64,000 nucleotides of DNA from Humulus lupulus (taxonomy: Eukaryota > Streptophyta > Magnoliopsida > Rosales > Cannabaceae), in NCBI RefSeq assembly GCF_963169125.1, contig NC_084793.1, forward strand, positions 141,586,297 through 141,650,296, read 5' to 3'. Every line of letters starts with the position of its first letter. Within the stretch, counting starts at the first letter, position 1. Shown here one piece after another: positions 57,661 through 64,000 of this stretch. The position numbers and the translations under genes were made by a program. The notes below the pieces were generated by a model. The model worked only from the letters and a program-made list of their open reading frames with translations, searched no databases and was not told where the DNA came from.

Positions 57661-59139
57661 AAACTATGGGAGTAGACACAACCATAATTAAAACTATAAA
57701 TTATCAATAAAATAGAAATCAATCATTTTTTCTCAATGAAACTACTATTAACACAAATTTCAAGAAATTGCACAACATATACTAAAAATATGTAAAATAT
57801 GAGAAAAAAATACAAATAACAATCATATCTCTATTTCTTTAGGTTTTTAACTAATCTATGATATCCTTGTCCCAGTTGGCGAGAGTCAAAATACACCACT
57901 AGTTTAATAGAGTCATAAACTCATTTAATAATGGTGATCATTATTAACAACCTACTATTCGATCAAAATAAGAAAACAAAATTTCTTGTTTTATGAACTA
58001 GACCCATAGTTTCGATAATCATAGATTTAGTCCTAGCAGTCACCGTTGGGGTGAATCTGTTAGAATTTGATCTATAATTATCTATATTTCGAAATCTAAC
58101 ATTGTCAAAATAAATAATGAACATCTTCTGTAAGGGGACGAATCAAAGCGTGTCGAGGCCCCATTAAACTATCGACCTTGTTAAACTAACGGTGGAAATC
58201 GAATATAATTCTTAAAACAAGCTCATTATATAATTAAGTTAAGTATTTTTATTATCATTTTTTCAAAAATTAATGACTAAGGTTCATCAATAATTAATTT
58301 TTAAAATAAATTTTAAAACCAAAGTCCTATAATTTTCAATTAATTCTAAAGTGTCACATTGAAACAAATTCGATTAAATTAGAATTAATTTGTTGCTAAT
58401 CAATTATTAGGTTCAACTATCTAGAAAAAATAAACCTAAGACAATTAAGTCCAACTCAGGTAAATGGGTCTTAACAATTGAGCTTGCATGGAGGAGGCTT
58501 GGGTTAAGTGTGTCGTACCCTCTACTAAGGCCCCCTAACGTCCACACAAGGTCCAATTGATAGGAATTTAAACCTTTGTTTTATTAATTGTTATTACTTG
58601 ATTATGCTCATTATAATCATACAAAGCAAATGGGTATTCACAAGTGGAATCACCCACAAGAGAGGAATTTAAACTTTATATTTTCTAATGGACCCAAATA
58701 AAGCCTATCACTTTATGAATATTTTATTTGGCAACCAAAACCACATATATATTCAAACATATGAGTCATTATATGCATTTAAGCCCAACTATAAAAAATC
58801 ACATATAGTTCACATATATGTCACATAATTGAATATCCTAATCATGTTACAAAATGAACAATATCTATGTGTTCATGCAAAAATATCACAATTTATCACA
58901 TTTGCAAAAATACCATAATTAATTAATCTAGAATTTATCTACACAAAATTCATAATTAATTATAATTTTGCAAAAATAATTAAGTTAATTTAAATAAAAT
59001 TTATCAACAAACTAAGTTAATTTGGATTTTATTTATCAACAATTAACTCAATTATGTTATTTTAGGAAAAAAATTAAATTTAATATCTATGGGATATTTG
59101 ATTTTATAGAACAATTGCACACAAAAATCTAATGGATAT
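57661..59139 (-). other. Untranslated leader of copia A
   Basis: No coding sequence. It is AT-rich with one moderately GC-rich patch near 58490-58555. It is cut at 59139 by G3; bases 59135-59139 are GATAT, a target-duplication candidate whose partner lies right of the window. Confidence 0.65.
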
Positions 59140-59416
59140 TGTTATCCAAAAAACAGGCACGGACGACGTGGCAAGTGATTTCTGGACACGTAGCTGACAC
59201 CTGGCGGAATTCTGCTAGGATATCGACCAGTATAGACATTACAAGCAAAAAGCAGCTGAAGTTTACCTGCGACCAGTATGGTCGCAGGTTCCGCGTGTCT
59301 CACGATAATTTTATAAAGATCTTAGTCAATCCCGAGATTGACTCCCATGATTTCCTGAGTATCCGATTATTTAGGAAAGAATATCTTTAACAAATTAATG
59401 TAATTCCCCTTGAGCC

Positions 59417-59424
59417 TATAAATA
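59417..59424 (+). promoter_or_regulatory. TATA box in G3 5' LTR
   Basis: TATAAATA in GAGCCTATAAATAGAGAAAG, the same context as in G1. S2 is inserted about 200 bp downstream, so any transcript from this promoter would now run into S2. Confidence 0.75.
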
Positions 59425-59620
59425 GAGAAAGGTAGCTCAAGGAAGGGACTTTTGGCTTTCGAATTATCTGAGATTAGAGTTATCACATTTTGATATATTG
59501 TTTTGTTCTTCAGAGGTGGGTGAAACTCATTGAACCCTAGTTCTTTGATCACTCCTTTAAATATTATATCAATAAAAGTTTAAGTGGACGTAGGTCATTA
59601 CCAGATTCTGGGGCCGAACC

Positions 59621-61887
59621 TGTAACGACCCAAATTCGCTAATAAGGCTTAAGGGCCTTGATTAGTGTGCCAGGAGGGCATTAATGGAATAATTGTGATT
59701 TAGTGAGTAATTATATGTCTAATAATGTTTATATGATAATTGATTATATTATGTGGTAATATGATATGTGATATATGTGAGAACCACATTATTATGTGGA
59801 CAGGTTCGCTGAGCACGACTCAAGACAATTCTAGGGCCAGATAGCGGGAAAAGTCACAACGGGGCTTAAGATATGACTTTGGACAAGTCGGGGGTACTTT
59901 TAGATAGCGGATAGTGATTTGGGTTATCGGGACATGAAAATAAATATATGGAGATATATTTGAGGTTAGAATGTCTAGGCGGGAATATTGGGGGATTTTA
60001 CCATTTCGGCCTCGGGGACGGTTCCGGCACCCCGAGCCTCGGGATTGATTTAATATGTGGGATAGACCTTAGGAAGATTTTAGAAGAGAACATAAACCGA
60101 CTTTAACTTAGCTTCAGCTCTCTCTCTCTTTCACGTTTAAGGAAACACAAAGGAAACTAAGGGAAACTAGCTGGGATTTCTAAGTTTGGTGGTGAGAATT
60201 TGGAGGTCTAGCTCAGGGATTGATCAAGCACTTAAACAGGGATTAAGGTAAGCATCTAAACATATTTTCTGTGGTTGAATTCTGAGTTCTAGCTGGGTTT
60301 TAGTTAAGTGTTGAAACAAAGTCAGTTTTGGTGTTTTAAGGCAGAATTAAAGAAGGGAACTTGGGAGCTTAGCTTGGCCACAGCTTGGTGAAGTGATTAT
60401 ATAGCAAAGGTGAGTTTTAACTTCTGGTTTAGAGGTTTAAATTGAGTTTAGGTGGCTGGTTTGAGTGTTTATAGCACTTGGGTTCCAGAAGTTGAAAGGA
60501 GGTGATTAGAGTGTGCTAGGCTGTGTTTTCTTGGGAATTATGTTGTTTAGATCATGCTAAAGAAGTTGGGAATTAATTGGTTAAGGGTTGGGAAGTTATG
60601 GGATGGTTTAAGGTAAGGTTTTGAGCTTTGAAAAGGTGAAAAATCTGGGTTCGAAGGGGAGGGCCGCGGCTCTGTTCTAGAGCGCTGCGACCCTAGCATG
60701 CAAGGAAGCCAAGGGGGCGCGCCGGGGCGCCCAATGCAAGGGCCGCGGCGCGTGTGTGGTTCAATGAGGGAATAGGTTCTGTTTTGAGGAAGGGCCGCGG
60801 CTAGGCTTTGGGGGCCGCAGCCCTTGGTTGCACACATGAATTCTTTAGGGTTTTAAGCATGGGAAACTGGTCTAGTGTGCTCGGGTTTGGTTTCACCACC
60901 GTGCTTGGTGGAATTAGGAGTCCCGGGAGTTAGTTTTGTAACTGGAAACCTATATTTGAGTATTTATGAAACCCTATACTTTGGTTGTGGCTAGGTGATA
61001 AAAGCTTAGGCTCGGGAACGGATCGTGCTAGAGGGGCGTTGCTCGTACTTCGATAACCGTACAGACTAAAGGTAAGAAAACTGCAATTGGTTGAACAAAT
61101 GTGACGGGACTAAGGGCTCCCTATTGTAGAAGCTTGAAAAGATGGTATTATGCCATGCAAGCCATTTAGTGAACCAACGGCCTAAGGGTGCCAAGGGTCT
61201 CACTAGCGCACAGGGCGCGGCTCGGTCACTGGTAGCCGAGGACAACTTATTATGCACTGAGCATGGTTTAAGCGGGCCAGAGTCAGTGGGTTAAACAGAG
61301 GGTGCGGCCTAAGTCATCGGCCCTGAATATTATGTGATATGAATATTAAATGTGATATAATGTATCTTGTATTGGAATGTATATGCTGAATATCTGTTGT
61401 GGATTATCTGATGAGTATGCATGCTTACTGAGCTATTTGTCTGTTGTTATTGTTTGAGTTATCTATGATGTTTTCTTGTTGGGCCTTGGCTCACGGGTGC
61501 TACGTAGTGCAGGTAAAGGCAAGGGCAAGTTAGATCATCCCTGACTGGAGAGCTCAGCGAGCAGAATGTACATAGCCAGGTGCTCGACCGCCACGGTTGA
61601 GGTCTAGGCAAGGACATGGAACCTGGAGATTGTCTGTTTTTCCTTAGTATGGCTAGTGGATACACTTGTACTTTTGGGAGTCTGCAAACTTGTTTTAACT
61701 TTGTTTTGTATGGGATCCCATGTTTACTACGGTATAAATATATGAAATGAGTCTTTTGAGACCAAAACCTTTTTAACCTTAGCTTTCGCATGTTTAGTGA
61801 CACGTTTTCAAATTAATGACTTGATTAACAAGTCCTGCACCTTTATAAGTACATAGTGTAACGGTCTTGGCTATCCAGGGCGTTACA
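59621..61887 (+). mobile_element. Solo LTR S2 of a Ty3/gypsy element (2,267 bp)
   Basis: It starts TGTAACGACCCAAATTCG and ends GGGCGTTACA, with a perfect TSD GAACC (59616-59620 and 61888-61892). The interrupted G3 LTR reads across it: GGGGCCGAACC joins ACTATAAACTC, and the antisense of the same stretch in G1 is uninterrupted. No pol or gag sequence lies inside, so it is a solo LTR. It belongs to the same family group as S0 and shares termini with S1. Confidence 0.93.
60661..60801 (+). repeat. Three copies of GGGCCGCGGC in S2
   Basis: Exact 10-bp words at 60661, 60740 and 60792, with a fourth variant GGGGCCGCAGCC at about 60811, within a GC-rich island of an otherwise AT-rich LTR. The antisense ORF 60547-60837 is a composition artefact of this island. 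Confidence 0.9.
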
Positions 61888-62003
61888 GAACCACTATAAA
61901 CTCTTGTCTTCTTTATTGTTTTTGTCATCACATTCGTTTCAACATATTTGTCCACATCAAGCATAATTGACTCTGTGTCAGTTGGCCAAAATCAGGGTCA
62001 ACA

Positions 62004-62030
62004 TTCTGGTGCTTTCATTAAGAGCTTGAT
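62004..62030 (+). other. Primer-binding-site candidate of G3
   Basis: TTCTGGTGCTTTCATTAAGAG directly follows the LTR; it shares the GGTGCTTTCATT core with G1 and G2. Confidence 0.55.
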
Positions 62031-62050
62031 ATTGTATCGTTGAAATATCA

Positions 62051-63166
62051 ATGGCGAAAACTACCAAGAAAACTGGACAGGCGGCTGGCACTGCACCATC
62101 TCACCCGCCTCCTCCTCCTCCAAACGTGACTGAGGATGAGCCACATTTGGAATTTGAAGAGGAAGAAATGGATTCCGAGACGCTGAGGAATACCCTGGGG
62201 GTATTGCAAGATGAACTGGCCAATCTGAGGGCCAGCCAGGAAAGTGCTGCCGAAATCATGGTGCGACAGCAACAGGAAATTGAGCGGCAGCACCTGGAAC
62301 TGAGTGAAAGATAGGCGGAGATGGACCGTCGCCAGAGGGAGGCCATGGCAGCCCTCGAAGCAGCCCTACAACTGGCTAGGAACCAGGCTGCACCTGCCTC
62401 ACAGCCTGATCAACCTGCAAATGGGCCGCCACAAAGGGGTCCTAATCCTAGCCCGCCTATCCAGCCCTCGTGCCCCCAAAGGCCCGAGCAGCCACCGGTG
62501 CCTCAGGATGATGTCCCGCTGAGGGACCCTGAGGCACAGCCTCTATCCCAAGCTGGTCACGGAAATCCCCCGCAACAAAGGCAGAATAGGGTCGGGCAGA
62601 CGCCTCGCAATCCTAGACGCCATAGGGGCGACGAGCCAAACCCTCCGAGCAGAGGACATCGTCCTCCTGGTAACAGAAGGAACTCAGAGTCAGGCTCTAC
62701 GGTCCGAGGCCCCCCATGACATGATAATGCCCGGGGACCTACCGACCAACGCAGGCAACCCTCTAACACTTGAGAGGTTCCTGCCTGAGAAGGCAACTAA
62801 GGGAATAGTCGATCCCACCATAGTCAACCAAGGTTCAGAGATGGCCATGGTTATAACGAGGCTGACTCAGGCAGAGGAAACGCTAGTCGGAGGAATAAAG
62901 AAAGAGGTGGGGGCATGAGCCTACCACCTAGGGATGACCAACCCGAAAGACGGGACGCTGGGGGGCAGCCCAGACAAAATAACGTCTTCAACCGGCTCGG
63001 AGCTAGCGAGCAGCGGAGGAGGGACGAGGATTTGAGAGACGTACTTAACGATCGCCGGGAGCGGCACGACGAGTACGTCCCCCCAGCACCAGAGGCCCCG
63101 GCGATTCCTGGCGCCGTACAGGCCCAGATTGATGCCCTCAACCAGGCAGTGCAGCAACTGGTCGGA
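62051..63166 (+). pseudogene. G3 gag N-terminal part
   Basis: The ATG at 62051 gives MAKTTKKTGQAAG, then PHLEFEEEEMDSETLRNTLG and LQDELANLRASQESAAEIM. A TAG at 62312-62314 interrupts ELSER-stop-AEMDRRQ (CAG to TAG). The Pro/Gln-rich stretch follows (62321-62719), ending at a TGA where G1 has CGA (RGPP-stop-HDNARG). More stops occur near 62770-62800. It resumes with MSLPPRDDQPERRDAGGQPR (62915) to about 63166, where a frameshift separates it from the capsid core. It would be the N-terminal region of the capsid precursor. Confidence 0.85.
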
Positions 63167-64000
63167 ATATCGACCACGATAGGAGAAAGGGCACTCCTTT
63201 CGTCCAGAGGATAGCTATGGCAGAAACTCCTAGCAAGTTTAAGATGCCTACGCTTCCGAACTTCGAAGGGTATGGTGACCCGGTATCTCACGTCAACAAG
63301 TTTGAGATACAAATGGACATTCAGAAAGTGTCTGAAGATGCTCGGTGCGGGATCTTCCCTGCAACACTTTCTGATGTTGCACAGGAGTGGTTTTTCAAAT
63401 TCCCTCCTGCAAGTATAGTTTCCTGGGAGATGTTCGTGAAGGAATTTTACGGACAATTCTATGCGGGTCGTGTGCACCCAACTGAGGCAAATCAGCTGGT
63501 CGAAATACGCCAGCAAGACGGAGAACCACTGAAAGATTACATCCAACATTTTATGCGAGCTGCTGCTGGGGTGAAAACAGTGGGAGACGAAGGTAAGATG
63601 ATGGCCATAACCGCAGGGGTTATGCGTCGCACGCCTCTCTGGGACAGCCTCAGAAAACATGGGGTCAGAACTACCCAGGAATTTTTGGATCGAGCTGACC
63701 GATATATCAAGCTCAAGGATTCCATCGCCAATGAAGGGAAGCCCCCAGGCAAGGACAAGGGCACAGCCGAGCCCGCCAAAGCCGCCAATGGGTCGAAGCC
63801 CAACGGCAACGGCAAAGGCAACGGGAACGGCAATGGCAAGAATGGGGGGAAACGGTCGCACAATGAGCCTTCCACCTCTGACAATAAACGAGCCAAGGGT
63901 AATCGCTATGAATCTCGGTTCACTAACTATACTGCCCTTATTGAGTCTCGGGGAGAGGTTTATCAGGCCACGAGTTCCAGTGTGCCTTATAAGAAACCTG
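63167..64000 (+). CDS. G3 gag capsid core, open to the window edge (partial)
   Basis: A frame without stops runs from about 63167 to 64000; the first Met is 63217 (MAETPSKFKMPTLPNFEGYG). It contains the retrotransposon gag domain: VSHVNKFEIQMDIQKVSED, EWFFKFPPASIVSWEMFVKE, GRVHPTEANQLVEIRQQDGE, MRAAAGVKTVGDEGKMMAI and TTQEFLDRADRYIKLKDS. A basic Asn/Gly/Lys-rich linker follows, then RFTNYTALIESRGEVYQATS. It is very similar to G1 gag (35860-37414). The Cys-His motif and pol are beyond the window. The long antisense ORF 62851-63861 is a shadow of this gene. Confidence 0.85.

Larger units (their letters stand above)
43054..59139 (-). mobile_element. Copia A element, split by gypsy G2, 5' LTR outside the window
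   Basis: On the minus strand: a leader (59139 to about 57660), gag, protease/integrase, RT N-terminal part, G2 insertion, RT C-terminal part and RNase H, polypurine tract and a 1,942-bp 3' LTR. The 5' end is not in the window because gypsy G3 interrupts the leader at 59139/59140. The five bases left of the LTR are CATAG, a TSD candidate whose partner is off-window. Pol sequence and polypurine tract show it is a relative of copia B. Confidence 0.88.
59140..62003 (+). repeat. 5' LTR of G3, interrupted by solo LTR S2
   Basis: Parts are 59140-59620 and 61893-62003, plus the S2 target duplication. The start has ACGT boxes (GACGACGTGGC, GACACGTAG) as in G1. The TATA box is at 59417-59424. Confidence 0.92.
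59140..64000 (+). mobile_element. Ty3/gypsy element G3 (same family as G1), 5' part
   Basis: The 5' LTR begins TGTTATCCAAAAAACAGGC and ends CAGGGTCAACA (62003). Without the solo LTR S2 it is 592 bp, close to the 604 bp of G1. The LTR and gag resemble G1 throughout (MAKTTKKTGQ start, same capsid domain). The element is inserted in the copia A leader in the opposite orientation and runs out of the window in gag. Confidence 0.9.

Noticed and set aside
59130..59145. Reading GGATATTG at the G3 start as a copia LTR boundary
   Set aside because: The sequence from 59140 matches the G1 LTR start base for base, so it is the gypsy boundary; the copia A 5' LTR must lie beyond the window.
62851..63861. 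336-codon ORF on the minus strand
   Set aside because: It is exactly antisense to the G3 gag capsid region and has no recognisable domain; the same kind of shadow is seen opposite G1 gag and pol.
1..64000. Endogenous pararetrovirus or other viral insertion
   Set aside because: All RT genes are in LTR-element context with gag and integrase; no movement-protein or coat-type domain was seen.

Overview
The window is plant nuclear DNA, most likely from a eudicot; I cannot name the species. It holds plant Ty1/copia and Ty3/gypsy LTR retrotransposons, plant CACTA (En/Spm) DNA transposons and a fold-back MITE in AT-rich spacer. I found no host protein-coding gene, tRNA or rRNA gene. About 88% of the window (1-18634, 24670-39418, about 40730-64000) can be assigned to transposable elements nested in one another. 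Nearly every coding region is broken by stops, frameshifts or deletions.

Left block (1-18634). The 3' part of a CACTA element (CACTA-1, 15586-18634, ending in the rc of CACTACAAAAAA) hosts a copia array on the + strand. The array is internal region B1 (713-8925), a full 2,079-bp LTR (8926-11004), a second internal region B2 (11005-14870) and a 5'-truncated LTR (14871-15585). B1 is itself split by a 3.9-kb gypsy solo LTR (S1, 3315-7217, TSD GGATA). On its left B1 is cut by a reverse-oriented gypsy LTR (S0, 1-712).

Spacer (18635-24669). This holds a 1.1-kb satellite of about 21-bp monomers with a 260-bp higher-order period (19270-20345), a 94-bp tandem duplication, and a 364-bp Mutator-like MITE with a 9-bp TSD (23816-24179).

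Middle block (24670-39418). A CACTA deletion derivative (CACTA-2, CACTACAAC ends) is split by a structurally complete gypsy element (G1, 27003-38636, - strand, 604-bp LTRs about 98.8% identical, TSD CATAT). G1 carries gag, protease, RT, RNase H, a second RNase H and integrase on the - strand. A convergent, spliced-looking antisense gene lies on the + strand between pol and the 3' LTR. This is the layout of the Tat lineage of plant gypsy elements.

Right block (about 40730-64000). A copia fragment (D, - strand) is split by copia A (- strand, from 43054, running past the right edge). Copia A was hit by gypsy G2 (46104-54729, - strand, TSD CTAAG, internally deleted) in its RT gene. It was hit by gypsy G3 (+ strand, from 59140, running off the window) in its leader. 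G3's 5' LTR contains a 2,267-bp gypsy solo LTR (S2, TSD GAACC). The nesting D < A < G3 < S2 is four layers deep.

In an intact element the genes form one replication module: gag makes the capsid, protease matures the polyprotein, RT/RNase H copies RNA to DNA, integrase inserts it, and the LTRs supply promoter and polyadenylation signals. The observations most worth following are a UAG codon conserved between protease and RT in two gypsy families and flanked by two small hairpins, the antisense gene of G1, the higher-order satellite, a conserved primer-binding-site candidate with no tRNA I recognise, and the palindrome-rich LTR of G2.
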